Of a stretch of 42,231 nucleotides of DNA, positions 21,116 to 32,719 are shown one piece after another. The stretch is from Nemertoderma westbladi (lineage: Eukaryota; Xenacoelomorpha; Nemertodermatida; Nemertodermatidae). The number at the start of each line of letters is the position of its first letter. The stretch's first letter is position 1. The notes under the pieces were generated by a model that saw only the letters and a list, made by a program, of their open reading frames with translations, was not told the origin of the DNA and searched no databases. The DNA lies in NCBI GenBank assembly GCA_032718475.1, contig JAUCBJ010000124.1:1-42231 (forward strand). The letters run 5' to 3'. Both the position numbers and the translations under genes were made by a program.

Positions 21116-21480
21116 CACCTTCATTGGGTGCCGTTTCGTTACTTTGCTGGCCATATTGACTTCGTTGGGCCTACAACTGTCGGCATCATTTGTTAGGACA
21201 TTGTAGCTACTTATAGAATCCATTTAAATTTATCCTCTAAAATAATTTGTCATAAAATTACTTAACTTATTTCGGTGCACCACTATTAAAAAATTAATTA
21301 GAAGTTTTAAAAAATAATTTGTGGCAAGGGGTTGGAGGAGAGAAACATTTATTTTAATTTTTTCTTTGGTGCGGGTCGGCCAAATCTCTCTATAATTGAA
21401 AAAAATGTAGAATTATCCAATAGAAAGAAATTGTAGGCCTAAAGTACGTCACAAGGACTCAGACCAGCGGGGTAGTGACT
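21116..21480. other. Spacer, nothing recognised
   Basis: No gene or clear repeat between the 51-bp array and the C-rich foldback arm. Confidence 0.4.
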
Positions 21481-21482
21481 GT

Positions 21483-22672
21483 ATGGATCTAGGACACTTC
21501 CCCCCCGCCCAAGTAGGACACCCCCCCCCCCCGGACACTTCCCCCCCCCCCGGACACTCCCCCCCCCCCCAGTTAAAGTGTTAAAATTAATCTGGGTGCA
21601 TCAAAGCAATAAACAAAAGTTAAAGATGGTTACAGGACAAGTTGTATCTAGACAAGTTTTTTCAAAATTATAAAAGAAACATTTTTATAGTCAAATTTTG
21701 TTTGTCTTTCTTTTAATTCCTTTAATTATTTTAATTTCTTTTAATTGGGGGCTGCCGCCCCCAAACCCCCGCTTCTTTTGTTGGGGGCTACTGCCCCCAA
21801 ACCCCCGCTTCTATTCTTGGGGGCTGCCGCCCCCAAACCCCCGCTTCTTTTCGTGCCCGTGGTGAAAGACTTAAGACCACTTTAAAATAATTAATTCATG
21901 TTTGTATCATCAGATAATGAATTGACTAAGCCTAAAGTAGGAGCTGTATTGAATGTTAACCAAATTAATATATAAATTACTACAATATTATATAATTCAA
22001 CAAAATCCTATTAAAAATATTGCAAGTAACCAGGAAATTTAATATGTAGTGTGTATAATATAATATCTATATAGTAGTAGTACAGTAATATGTATATCAA
22101 TATGTAATGCTGAACACAGAATACAGGTCGACGACGCATGTCGATTTTACCCTGGAGAGGTATAATTTTGATTGCAACAATAATATTCATCCCCATCTGC
22201 TACAATTTGAAGAAGACTATTACATAATAATACCTATAATTAAAACAATTAATTATTATAATTCTATAGTTAATAAAAACAGTATATCATTCCGGGGATG
22301 GAATTTATAGGTCATCTAATATAATTAATTGTTTAAAGATTAGTAAACAATACGATATAATTGCATTGATAAAACCCATAAATAAAACTTGGATATAAAA
22401 TGTAAAATCGGGATGCAAAAGATCACTTTCTGAGCTACGAAAGGAAAATTGGATACAATTTATCTGGATACAAGCGGTCCGTTTACCTTACAAAATGAAA
22501 AATACGAATGTGCGAAGTTAAGAACAGTCGGGGGGGAAGTGTCCGCGGGGGGGAAGTGTCTGGGGGGGAAGTGTCCGGGGGGGGGGGAAGTGTCCTACTT
22601 GAGCGGGGGGGAACTGTCCGGGGGGGAAGTGTCCGGGGGGGAAGTGTCCGAACACCGACTGGATCTATGTAT
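21483..22672. mobile_element. Foldback-like element with GGACACTTCCCCCC arms
   Basis: The left arm (21492-21570) has four units of GGACACTTCCCCCCC, including one AAGTAGGACAC variant. The right arm (22529-22650) is the inverted array with about seven units and carries the same variant inverted (GTCCTACTTGAGC). ATGGATCT outside the left arm and GGATCTAT outside the right arm extend the match weakly. The core has no transposase but contains three copies of a 35-bp hairpin unit (21745-21850). Arm unit number differs between the sides. Confidence 0.7.
21745..21850 (+). repeat. Tandem hairpin repeat GGGGGCTGCCGCCCCC, 3 copies
   Basis: Three consecutive units of about 35 bp, each with GGGGGCTGCCGCCCCC (or GGGGGCTACTGCCCCC) followed by AAACCCCCGCTTCT. 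The GC-rich hairpins stand out in an AT-rich core. Confidence 0.85.
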
Positions 22673-22985
22673 TTGGCCTCATAAGCTGTGCGCAACTACA
22701 GTATGGGTCAAACCTACTTGACCCTGCCTACTAAATTTAACTATAATACAGTACCAGCATTATTGGAACGGCACTCAATCTCATGAGACCTTAGACTTAA
22801 GCGCAGCGACATTGACCTGATTCGAAAACAGTCTATCGTTTTACAGCTCCTGCCGCACTGACGTTGAGTGCGGCTAAGAGCGGCTACATTTTCGAATTAG
22901 CTGAAAACGAATTGCATAAAAAGGTAACGGCAAGCTGCAATGCCGCTAAACCGTTTTCGAATTAGCGGAAGCCGTACCCGTATCT
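22673..22985. other. Spacer with short GC-rich repeats
   Basis: No gene. GTGCGGCTAAGAGCGGCTAC and TTTTCGAATTAGC blocks recur between 22860 and 22970, suggesting a small degraded inverted repeat just before the LINE fragment. Confidence 0.4.
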
Positions 22986-22989
22986 GCAG

Positions 22990-24367
22990 GTAAAAAAGCA
23001 AAGGAAGATCTTAAATTAGCCTACAACACCAGCCAATTACAACTGTTCACATACAGCAACATTCAAAACTTACCTGGCAAACTGTAAATGAGGTATCTGG
23101 TCGGAAAAGTTGTGCAAAGGGGCGCCTCAAAGCCGATAGTCCTGAAGGAAGAACGTGTTGGGAAGTGGAAAAATCACTTCAGCAACTTGCTTGGGCAGCC
23201 ACCAAACATCGAGGTCAGCCCTACAAGGAAAATATATGACAAGACACTACCTATAGAAACAGGAGACTTCACACCTGCCGAACTCCAAAGAAGCATTAAA
23301 AGCATGTCCAATAATAAAGCGAGTGGATTAGATGAAATCCCAGCGGAGGTATGGAAAACCGGAGTGCTAAACAGACCATTATTGAATGTTTGCAACCGGA
23401 TGTTAAAAGGGGAAAAGCCACCACCAATTTGGACTAAAGGTCAACTAAAGCCTCTCCCCAAGAAAAGAGACCTCGGCATACCAACAAACTATCGTGGGAT
23501 CTGTCTGCTTGTGGTAGCTGCCAAAATATACAATAAAATGATTCTATATAGGATTAGGCCTCACATAGAGAAACTACTGCGTAAGAGCCAAAACGGATTT
23601 CGACCAAGTAGATCAACAATAGCTCAGATACTTGCACTACGGAGACTGATTGAAGGAATTAAGTCAAAGAATCTCCCCGCAGTCATGACTTTTGTGGACT
23701 TCAAGAAGGCATTCGACTCCATCCATAGAGGCAAAATGCTTGAAATCCTAAGAGCTTATGGAATACCAGAAGTAATCGTGGCTGGTATTGGATTGTTATA
23801 TTGTGACACAGAAGCTCAGGCACTCTCACCAGATGGTGAAATTGAGTTAATCTCAATCATGGCTGGCGTATTGCAAGGTGACATTGGAGCCATTACTATT
23901 CGTAATTACTTGATTACGCAATGAGGACAGCCACAAAGGGTGAAGATCTGGGATTCACACTTCAAGAACGCAGAAGTAGTAGATATCCGGCAACTACAGT
24001 CGCAGACACCGACTTTGCGGATGACATATCCCTGCTCTCTAATACGCTATCAGATGCACAGCTTATACTGAATAAAGCAGAGAGCCAGAGAGGGCTGCTA
24101 AGGAGGTTGTAATGCATATATAAATCCTACCAAAACGAATTCATGACTTTTAATGTTGATGGAAACTTGACAACAATCGATAATAATCAACTAAGAAAGA
24201 TTGACGACTTCCTACCTTGGGTCATGGATGGACTTGGAAATCAGACCTATCCAGGCACCTGGAGACAAAGTTCTATCGAGCAACAGTGGAAAGTGTACTT
24301 TTATAGGGGGGTGAGACCTGAACACTAACGAAATCACTTGAACAACGAATTCAGGGTTGCTACACAA
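22990..24367 (+). pseudogene. Broken non-LTR retrotransposon reverse transcriptase (copy B)
   Basis: Encodes the linker and reverse-transcriptase domain of a LINE-type element, joining RNA-primed copies to the genome when intact. Seen in order: AKEDLKLAYNTSQL near 23000, HFSNLLGQPPNI, ASGLDEIPAEVWKTG, NYRGICLLVVAAKIYNKMI, QNGFRPSRSTIAQILALRR, DFKKAFDS (23697-23720), GVLQGD, and the catalytic FADD at 24014-24025. It is disabled: frameshifts occur near 23090-23150, a frame change follows LQGD (about 23885-23920), a stop lies at about 24110, and the following MTFNVDGNL region is scrambled. The endonuclease end is missing. The longest open stretch is 23088-23924. It ends head-on against copy C. 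Confidence 0.92.
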
Positions 24368-24815
24368 CACTACTACTGGGATCGGCATGCTGCATTGTAA
24401 CTGCATTATATATATGTTACATATATATTAAGAATGATGGGCCGGCTTGTTGACGAAATTGCGCCGCCATAACTCCCTATCACCTATGACATTTGCTAGA
24501 TCATCCGCATCTTCAAGGTCAGTGTCCTTTAAGATGCGTCTCAAGAAAGTCATGGGCTGTCCACCATGCTTATTAACTCCATGAGGCCGCGAAAGAACAA
24601 GATTATGCACTGGCTGGTCCTCACGGTGAAAGCAATGTCCTGCAAAGCGGAGGCGGCTTTGTTCTAGTGTCAAGCTTGGGGGGACAAATGAGACACCTCA
24701 AATGTTATATAGTGTCTGGTTGGAGATGTGTGCATTGTACTTGACACAGTGAGAGTGAACCCGGCGTAGCATTCTTGTGAATATGCCATCCAGAGACTCC
24801 CATAGAGGAGCCAGA
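24368..24815 (-). pseudogene. 5'-truncated retrotransposon 3' end (copy C, minus strand)
   Basis: Minus-strand coding remnant matching copies A and D: TLEQSRLRFAGHCFHREDQ, GGQPMTFLRRILKDTDLED and ANVIGDRELWRRNF, stop at 24428. The 5' part has a roughly 40-bp deletion relative to copy D (GGGAGTC joined directly to TCTGGATGGC near 24795). The 3' tail (GCAGCATGCCGATCCCAGTAG, minus strand) ends at about 24368, directly against plus-strand copy B. Confidence 0.88.
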
Positions 24816-25965
24816 CTACCAAGTTTACTAAGTTGTGTACCAAGTTTGGATAGATTTTATCAAGATTTGGCAGAGTTATTAACGTTTAAATTTGAACACA
24901 ACAGAACGACAGAACAATAGACACACCGATTGAGTTAGTGGTACCCGTATGCTAAGCTCGCTTACTTTCGTGGCTCGCCCCACATAGATGACACAATCGC
25001 CTCAATTAATGGGGAATGAAGTGGCATGAATATTGATATAATGTTAACTATCCTTTTGATTTTACTATAAGTTTGATGGTAAAAAAAATTTAATATAAGA
25101 CAACGAATATGTTATGATTCCCCTACCTGAAAGTGGAGGGAGTATAGAGGAAAGAATGGGGCGGGGGGTGTCGCCCTGTAGGTGTAGAGTAACAAATTAA
25201 ATACACATAATTAGCATTAGAAAATAAAAAGTATCAATTTTGTGAAATGTAAAGACCTAGCTTAGAAAATGTAAAATGCAAATTCCTATAAAATAAAGGA
25301 GAAATTTATGAAACACTGCAAGAAAGATCTTACTTTTAATGTGACAGATATTAGTGGCAGGTGTATGAGCAATTAATTTGCTATGCAAACATTGGGAGAC
25401 CCTAACTGGCGTCAGTTTGACAAGCTGCTCTACAACTGGAATCCTAGACGTCCTGCTGATAAAAAATAGACTATCATTATTTATATGGATACAGAAGCTT
25501 CAATGCATGTGTGTATAGACACAACGTGCTGAAGACAGGTATAATTTTACACAGGTGGTATATGTTAGTAAGTTGTTAGTTATTATATAAAGTTAGGCAA
25601 GTAAACCGAAGTTAGGTACTAAACTAAACCGAGGTTACTAAACAGAGGTTAGGACATGAAAGTTAAACCAGAACTTTATCTACAAAGAGATGAGAGACAA
25701 ACACTGGTGAGGGGAGGGTGGCGATCGAAACCATCCTAAACCACTAACCATAACTGCCGATAACCCATCAAGGTATGCGAGAGTTAGTGGATGAGTTTGG
25801 GGTCTCAATCGTATAGCGATTTGTTAGTACCGGTTGTTAACATTGCAAAGATGCCAAAAAATGAATTTCGTTGAGAACAACTGAGATAGGAGCGTTCGAA
25901 AGTTTTAGTCTCTGCGCGAGGCTATTTGATTGCCAAACAATCTAGTTAGAACATTAATACCAAAT
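24816..25965. other. Spacer, nothing firm
   Basis: No supportable gene. A short coding-looking stretch at about 25386-25469 (GDPNWRQFDKLLYNWNPRRP, plus strand) is not recognised and too short to call. At 25840-25930, GTTGAGAACAACTGAGATA and GCGTTCGAAAG resemble the inner end of the palindromic-element arm, as a poor remnant. Confidence 0.4.
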
Positions 25966-25973
25966 TCCCTAGC

Positions 25974-26856
25974 TTAAGGGGGGGGTATACCCCCCCATGA
26001 ACCTTTTTTTAAAATGGCTGTCAAATAGTGTTAAATGATAATATTGCTATTTTGTCATGGTCAACCACTGTATGGAAGGCCAAATAGCCTTTATAGTAAA
26101 ATTTGAAAATTTGTAGCCTCCCCCTAGCGGCTGGCGGCGGAATTAAAGATTTCACTAAAATTGCTACTAGTCCCTCAATTTTGGTCCAAATTTCTTGAAA
26201 CCAACTTTTTTGGACTCAGCGTGATCGACTCTACAAAAGTTATCTTATAGAATTTTTAATTAGCCATTTTTATTTTAATTAATTAATTTAATTAATTAAT
26301 TATCATATTTTTAATTAAAATTGGCTAATTATAAAAAATGGAAATATTTATCAAAATTCCATAAGATAACTTTTAAAGAGCTACCAAAGCTCGTTCGAAT
26401 GAGCCATAAAAGAAGAAAATTGGTTGAAAAATGACGGAGGAGTAGTAATTTGAAAATGAAAAATGTCATTCCGAGAAAATTCCCTTCAAAGTTTAAACCG
26501 TCCCTCCAAAATTGGCTGTCTGCGTTCTGGTTGGTTAATTATTTCCGGCACGAAGGTTGCACACCAACGAGCTAAAATGTTCATTACGGGGGTTTTCGGG
26601 GTCGCTGATTTCATTTCCGATGTCAGTTTTAATTTTTGGTGGAATCTAGTCTATTTGTCTGTCTGTCGGTCTTCTGTCTTTCTTACAATTTGACGGACAG
26701 ACCGTCATACGGAAAAACAGTGATAACTCGTGAACTGAAAGAGGTCTCACTAAGCGGTTTTCAGATTTGTAATCCTCATTAAATTCTGCTCTAGATGAAA
26801 TAAAGAAACAACAATTTGAAAATTTTACCTGAGGGGGGGTATACCCCCCCCTTAAT
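25974..26856. mobile_element. Degraded inverted-repeat element with GGGTATACCC ends
   Basis: TTAAGG(G)nTATACCCCCCC at 25974-25997 is mirrored by GGGGGGGTATAC(C)nTTAA at 26833-26854. Around a TTAATTAA-rich centre near 26290, AAAAGTTATCTTATAGAAT (about 26237) and its inverted partner (26360-26380) form a second, nested inverted pair, with partly complementary DNA beyond it. No coding capacity is seen. Confidence 0.55.
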
Positions 26857-26859
26857 GAG

Positions 26860-27085
26860 CCTAAATGTTACATTTTAATCAACTCGATTTATTTTAACGT
26901 ATTTTTGCACTAGACCTTTGTACATATTATTCAAATTTTACCTATGCCAGTATACATGCAGTTTGAAATATTAATGATTTTAAAATACTCTATTTTTTAA
27001 ATATTTTATAACTTTTATTTATAACATTTGTAGGCCTACTGAGGCAATTCAATCTTATGCCATGTGTCTCGTAATTTAACAAACT
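26860..27085. other. Spacer, nothing recognised
   Basis: AT-rich with no gene. Confidence 0.4.
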
Positions 27086-27089
27086 CATA

Positions 27090-27900
27090 GGCCCGGGTAC
27101 ATGAGCTTTCAACTTTCAACAATCAACTTTCAAATAACTAAGTCTCTAAATGTTCACCGGTTCACAAATAAACATTCAACTTTCAGCTCATAAAAATTAT
27201 TGTATAAATCGCTTCGAACCTCTTATAGAATCGCTTAGAAATAAAGGGTTGAACAATATTCAGTTGGCAGTTACAAAAATCTGTATTATTTTCTATACAG
27301 AGTTTTTTTATTTTATCTAAAGTAATAATTTTTAATATGAATATCTAAATCGATGACGTAATATTAGCATAATTATAAATACAGGCGGCGAAATAAACGC
27401 CGATATTTGGTTCACTCGATCAATCAAAAAAGGTTGTTGTACGGCGTTATCGGAAAACTGTATCAAGATTTGCGGGCAGATGTTATAAAAGAAATATAGG
27501 AAATTTTTTAATAACATATAGGGAATAAGAGAATGTCAATTTCATCCTTTGATGAATTACTCTCATCTAAAGAACCCCATATATAGAGAGAGATAGCAAG
27601 TGGAGGAAGTCTATACCGGGCTATGCAAGAACTTCTAACTTTAAAGGTAAAGTAAGTGTTATTATACTGTAGCTGCTATAATTTATAAACATTACTTACT
27701 TCTGATTGGTTGTCAATGCTGGAAATGCCAGCCTTCAACTTTCAAGTAAGATAGAACATAGGACTAGTGCATTTAGAACAGTTGAAAGTTGCATGTTGAC
27801 TGTTTAGGTTGTGAACGTCCCCATAGGCTACAATATTATGTCCTATCTTTTAATTGTAAGTTGAATGTTGAAAGTTGAAAGCTCATGTGTGACCCGGGCC
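27090..27900. mobile_element. Terminal-inverted-repeat element, GGCCCGGGT ends
   Basis: GGCCCGGGTACATGAGCTTT (running into CAACTTTCAACAATCAAC) at the left is mirrored at the right (GAAAGCTCATGTGTGACCCG...GGCC), about 45 bp with small gaps. TTGAAAGTTGAA-type modules are repeated within both ends. Flanks are ATA on the left and TTA on the right, which would fit a 3-bp TWA-like duplication only loosely. The element is 811 bp and has no transposase. Confidence 0.75.
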
Positions 27901-27979
27901 TTATGACACTAATAAACAATACCAATACCAATACCAACGCTACTCCCATTCAAAATTCATATTTGTCACAGTGCAGATA

Positions 27980-28092
27980 AGTTACCAGGGGCGATGATAT
28001 GTTCCCAAGGGGCGATAAAGGAACATTTGAGGGGCGATAAGTTCCCAGGGGGGCGATAAGGTCCGAGTGCGATAAAAGTGCAAGGGGCGATA
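27980..28092 (+). repeat. GGGGCGATAAG tandem repeat
   Basis: Six imperfect units of GGGGCGATAAG(GTTCCCA), about 18-24 bp each. They end directly where the C run of the palindromic-element arm begins and replace the usual TACACCATG end of that element. Confidence 0.85.
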
Positions 28093-28102
28093 AGGCCATA
28101 CA

Positions 28103-28324
28103 ATATCACCCCCCCCCCCGCCCAAAAAAAAAAATCCACAAATCTTATCATATTGCTTGAAATTTAAAACACAACTAGTTAAACTCACCGTCGTTGACCC
28201 CATAAAGCTGGCATTTTCGATTTTGCCTTTAAATTCGTTATGACGTTTTAAAAATGTTTCATTAGCGACATCGCATCCTCCGAATCGTGGCCATTCTATT
28301 CTTCATATTAGTAGTCGTTATTTT

Positions 28325-28389
<65 letters not shown>

Positions 28390-28470
28390 TAGTATTAGAA
28401 AGCTTACGTTGCAAGGAATATGTAACATGTCTAAGTTTCGTTGATAAACAGCTGAGATATAGGCGTTCAA
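28103..28470 (+). repeat. Single arm of the palindromic element
   Basis: Matches the left arm of 10458-11369 from the C run (28110) through CACAAATCTTATCATATTGC, GTCGTTGACCCCATAAAGC, CGTGGCCATTC and GCTGAGATATAGGCGTTCAA. A TA microsatellite (28333-28386) has expanded inside it. No inverted second arm follows. Confidence 0.85.
28333..28386. repeat. (TA)n microsatellite
   Basis: About 27 uninterrupted TA units inserted or expanded within the palindromic-element arm. Confidence 0.95.
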
Positions 28471-28479
28471 GTATAAATA

Positions 28480-30200
28480 ATTTTATTTACCCAAGTATAA
28501 ATAATTATATATTGTTCCTAAAATTTGTAACCATTATCCCTAAGAATCCATAATGTCGGAATTGAATGAATCTCTTTAGGGTTTTTGAATCTCTTATAAC
28601 AAATTTAATCAAATCACAGTTACTATAATAGTTAATTAGATATTGAAAAAAATAAACAAGTAATATTGTCACTAATTGATATTGCTCCAAAATTATATTT
28701 AATACTCTGCACCAAATAAAGTCTATCTGTAAACAAAAACACCAAATTTAATATACTTTGGCCATACAAATAAATTTGAATAACCCCTATTAATTATCCG
28801 TCAAAGGTATCAAAATAATTTTATTGAGGCCGAGGACAAAATAAATTTAAAAACGAGAAGAAAATTCAATTGATATTTGCGCCAGTAGCTTCCACCTGCC
28901 CCGCCCCACTACTCCATTGGTTTGTTACTCGCGTGAATCAAAAAGCTGTAAAGTTTACAGCAAGTTTGTACCGGTATGAGTATTCAATTGTGTAGTGTAT
29001 CTGTATGTGTGTGTATATTATAAAGTATGCAGACCGTATTTTCAAATTTTGTTATTAAAATTAATAATAACAATAAGTAGAATTTCTCCAATTATATAAG
29101 GAAGGGACACAAAAAAGTTCCCAAAAATAATGCAAAAAAAAATGCTAAATATGGCAAATATTTATTTTCTAAGAGCATTTTTAACATAAATTTCATGATT
29201 GATTTCTCACACCGGCGTATCATGGTGATATATTTCACGTATCCAAAATCTGTCTAAACTGTATAACGTATTTTTTGATTGTCGCTGTTGAAAGTACAGG
29301 CATATTTCAATTTTAAGCCAAAAAATGAATCTTCCAACTTTAATTTCAAAATTTTGTGTGTTAATGGAAATGATCTTAAGAAAGGAGTAGGCCAATTTTC
29401 GATATTGTTATTACGGCTTAAACCAATTCATTCACAGGGTAAAATTATATGGACTATTAGTACATAATTTAACAATCTCAGTTTTGGCCCTGTGTTTTGA
29501 CCCTAATAATAATTAATACAGTAGAAATAGTTTGACCTAATATAAAAAAAAGTTTAACAGCGCAATCAGAAGTTATAGTAATTTTCGCGTTTGCTTGCTT
29601 GTAACATTGCAGGCTGCTCATTGGGTTAAATTATCGTGTTTGCAGTTACCTTAGCTGTGATGATGCAGTCTGTTAATTGGTGTTAAACTAGAATTCTAAT
29701 TTATATAAGCATATTGTACCGGGGTGGAGTGATTCCAAGCTTCAGGTTGTTTCATTATAAATTACTCGCCTAGAGCTGGAAACTCTACTAAAAACTAACC
29801 GGCGTATTGGCAGAGTTAAGTAACGTACGATCGCAGCGATGCTAACATTAGGTACAACTCAGGCGAGTACCTATTGTAATATAAGTGATAAAATAGACAA
29901 TTAAATATGCGCTGCATCTATAGGGCGATACTCGGTTTTCCCTGCGGGCCTGGGAATTGATATGGTGGGGTAAAGAAAAGCAAAGGGCTTAACCTGAAAA
30001 TAGTATATAAGTAGCGGAAGCAGAGTGATTGTGCTCGGGGATTTAATTGGATGGTAAGAGTGTAACTTACATTTAAGTGTGCAGATTTCATTCGCTGAAT
30101 TTTTGGTGTTTTCATTTTATTATCACAGTTTTCGGTGTGAATACTCTTTCCAAAAAAGCACAACGAAACAAAATCAAATAAATATGACAGTAAAAAACAG
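28480..30200. other. Spacer, nothing firm
   Basis: AT-rich with no supportable gene. Several short open frames are present but none has a recognisable domain or repeat support. Confidence 0.4.
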
Positions 30201-30207
30201 ATAGGAT

Positions 30208-30446
30208 AGGGGTGGGGAGACTTTCGACGCAATCCCATCCCACTCCTGGGGAAAATCGACGCAAATAACAGTTGATTACTCTCAAAAATAAAGCAGTAAC
30301 CTGTTCTATAGACTTTTTTGTTTGTTTAGTTTATTGTTTTGGTTAAAATAATGTGCCATTGTAAACCCTTCCCTTAATTAATAATTAAACATTGAGACCG
30401 GATGGATATTAATTCGCAGAGATGGGATTTGCGTGCAGTTTTCTCA
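30208..30446. mobile_element. MITE-like element, GACGCAA ends (copy 1)
   Basis: Starts GGGGTGGGGAGACTTTCGAC and ends GATTTGCGTGCAGTTTTCTC. It matches copy 2 at 33966-34208 along its length: CGACGCAAATAACAGTTGAT, TCAAAAATAAAGCAGTAACC and TAGTTTATTGTTTTGGTTAA. Ends are less well preserved than in copy 2. Confidence 0.75.
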
Positions 30447-30449
30447 CTT

Positions 30450-31135
30450 GTCTAAAAAAAAACACATAAAAATAACTTCGAATCAACTAATACAGTGTAG
30501 CTAATACCGCTAATACTAATAATACTGCTACAGTGTAGTACCAGACAGGGTTAGCACCTAAACGGCTAAAAATTGATTTGTATTGCAAATTGACCTATTC
30601 CTACATGAGGATGTTTAAAACATAAATTGTAAGTAGAAGGTTGTAAGTAGATATATTAAGTAACATGCTAACTGTATTTCATCATTTATACAAACATAAA
30701 TACAAACATATAAAGGTTCACAAAATTCTCGACAGAAAGCCACATTTTTAAGGACCAGAATCATAATGTTCCGATTCTCACAACAAACACAAAACTCATG
30801 CCACGTAGGTACCGGTACAATAAATTAACGATATATAAACGGTGCAAACTAGCACATTGTTTCTTTCGTTTATGGTACACCAGATTGTATTGTGTTACAC
30901 AAACACAATATATTGAATTGTTAATAATAACTTGAGATACACGTCACTAAGTAGTAAATAACTTTTGATACGCAATACAAATTTAAACAAAAACAACAAC
31001 AAGACATTGTATTGAAGGTGGTAAGTAAATAACTGGGAATTATACCCCAGACAGTACGTAGTGTAAGTGTAAGTAGATTTAATAGACTGCAGTATAGGAC
31101 AAAGTCCCTGCACAATACTGCAGTGCAGTAAGTAG
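30450..31135. other. Spacer, nothing recognised
   Basis: No gene between the MITE-like element and the 22-bp minisatellite. The open frames on the minus strand near 30895-31115 are low-complexity and unsupported. Confidence 0.4.
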
Positions 31136-31139
31136 ATTA

Positions 31140-32717
31140 AGTAGACTGACTACACCACCCTCTCTAACCTCCTACACCACCCTCTCTAACCTCCAACACC
31201 AGCCTCTCTAGCCTCCTACACCAGCCTCTCTAGCCTCCTATACCAGCCCCTCTAGCCTCCTATACCACCCTCTCTAGCCTCTTATACCAGCCTCTCTAGC
31301 CTCCTACACCAGCCTCTCTAGCCTCCTATACCAGCCTCTCTATCTCTAACCTCCTATACCAGCCTCTCTAGCCTCCTATACCAGCCTCTCTCTCTAGCCT
31401 CCTATACCAGCCTCTCTAGCCTCCTATACCAGCCTCCTACACCAGCCTCTCTAGCCTCCTATACCAGCCCCTCTAGCCTCCTATACCAGCCTCTCTAGCC
31501 TCCTATACCAGCCTCTCTAGCCTCCTATACCACCCTCTCGATCTCTAACCTCCTATACCAGCCTCTCTAGCCTCCTATACCAGCCTCTCTCTCTAGCCTC
31601 CTATACCAGCCTCTCTAGCCTCAGCCTCCTACACCAGCCTCTCTAACCTCCTATACCAGCGTCTCTAGCCTCCTACACCAGCCTCTCTAGCCTCCTATAC
31701 CAGCCTCTCTAGCCTCCTACACCAGCCTCTCCAGCCTCCTATACCAGCCTATCTAGCCTCCTATACCAGCCTCACTAGCCTCCTATACCACCCTCTCTAG
31801 CCTCCTATACCAGCCTCTCTAGCCTACTATACCAGCCTCACTAGCCTCCTATACCACCCTCTCTAGCCTCCTATACCAGCCTCTCTAGCCTCCTACACCA
31901 GCCTCTCTAGCCTCCTATACCAGCCTCTCTAGCCTCCTACACCAGCCTCTCTAACCTCCTATAGCAGTCTCTCCAGCCTCCTATGCCACCCTCTCTAGCC
32001 TCCTATACCAGCCTCTCTAGCCTCATATACCAGCCTCTCTAGCCTCTTATACCACCCTCTCTAGCCTCCTATACCAGCCTCTCTAGCCTCCTATAGCAGC
32101 CTCTCCAGCCTCCTACACTAGCCTCCTATACCAGCCTCTCTAGCCTCTTATACCACCCTCTCTAGCCTCCTATACCAGCCTCTCTAGCCTCCTACACCAG
32201 CCTCTCTAGCCTCCTATACCAGCCTCTCTAGCATCAGCCTCTCCAGCCTATCTAGCCTCTTATACCACCCTCTCTAGCCTCCTATACCAGCCTCTCTAGC
32301 CTCTTATACCACCCTATCTAGCCTCCTATACCAGCCTATCTAGCCTCCTACACCAGCCTCTCTAGCCTCCTATAACAGCCTCTCTAGCATCAGCCTCTCC
32401 AGCCTCCTATACCACCCTCTCTAGCCTCCTACACCAGCCTCTCTAGCCTCCTATACCAGCCTCTCTAGCCTCCTACACTAGCCTCTCCAGCCTCCTATAC
32501 CACCCTCTCTAGCCTCCTACACCAGCCTCTCTAGCCTCCTATACCAGCCTCTCTAGCCTCCTACACTAGCCTCTCTAACCTCCTATACCAGCCAGTCTAG
32601 CCTCCTACACTAGCCTCCTATGCCACCCTCTCTAGCCTCCTATACCAGCCTCTCTAGCCTCCTATACCAGCCTCTCTAGCCTCCTACACTAGCCTCTCTA
32701 ACCTCCTATACCAGCCA
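31140..32717. repeat. Minisatellite, 22-bp unit AGCCTCCTATACCAGCCTCTCT
   Basis: About 70 tandem copies spanning 1.58 kb, with variation mostly at two places (TATACC/TACACC and CCAGCC/CCACCC). Occasional units are shortened or carry inserted CTCT. Strand composition is extreme: pyrimidine-rich on plus, purine-rich on minus. The array ends at the stop codon of the CAMKMT gene, so it forms the start of that gene's 3' untranslated region. Confidence 0.97.
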
Positions 32718-32719
32718 GT

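Noticed and set aside
20714-21223. 169-codon minus-strand frame as a gene
   Set aside because: Most of it is the 51-bp repeat; the rest has no recognisable domain.
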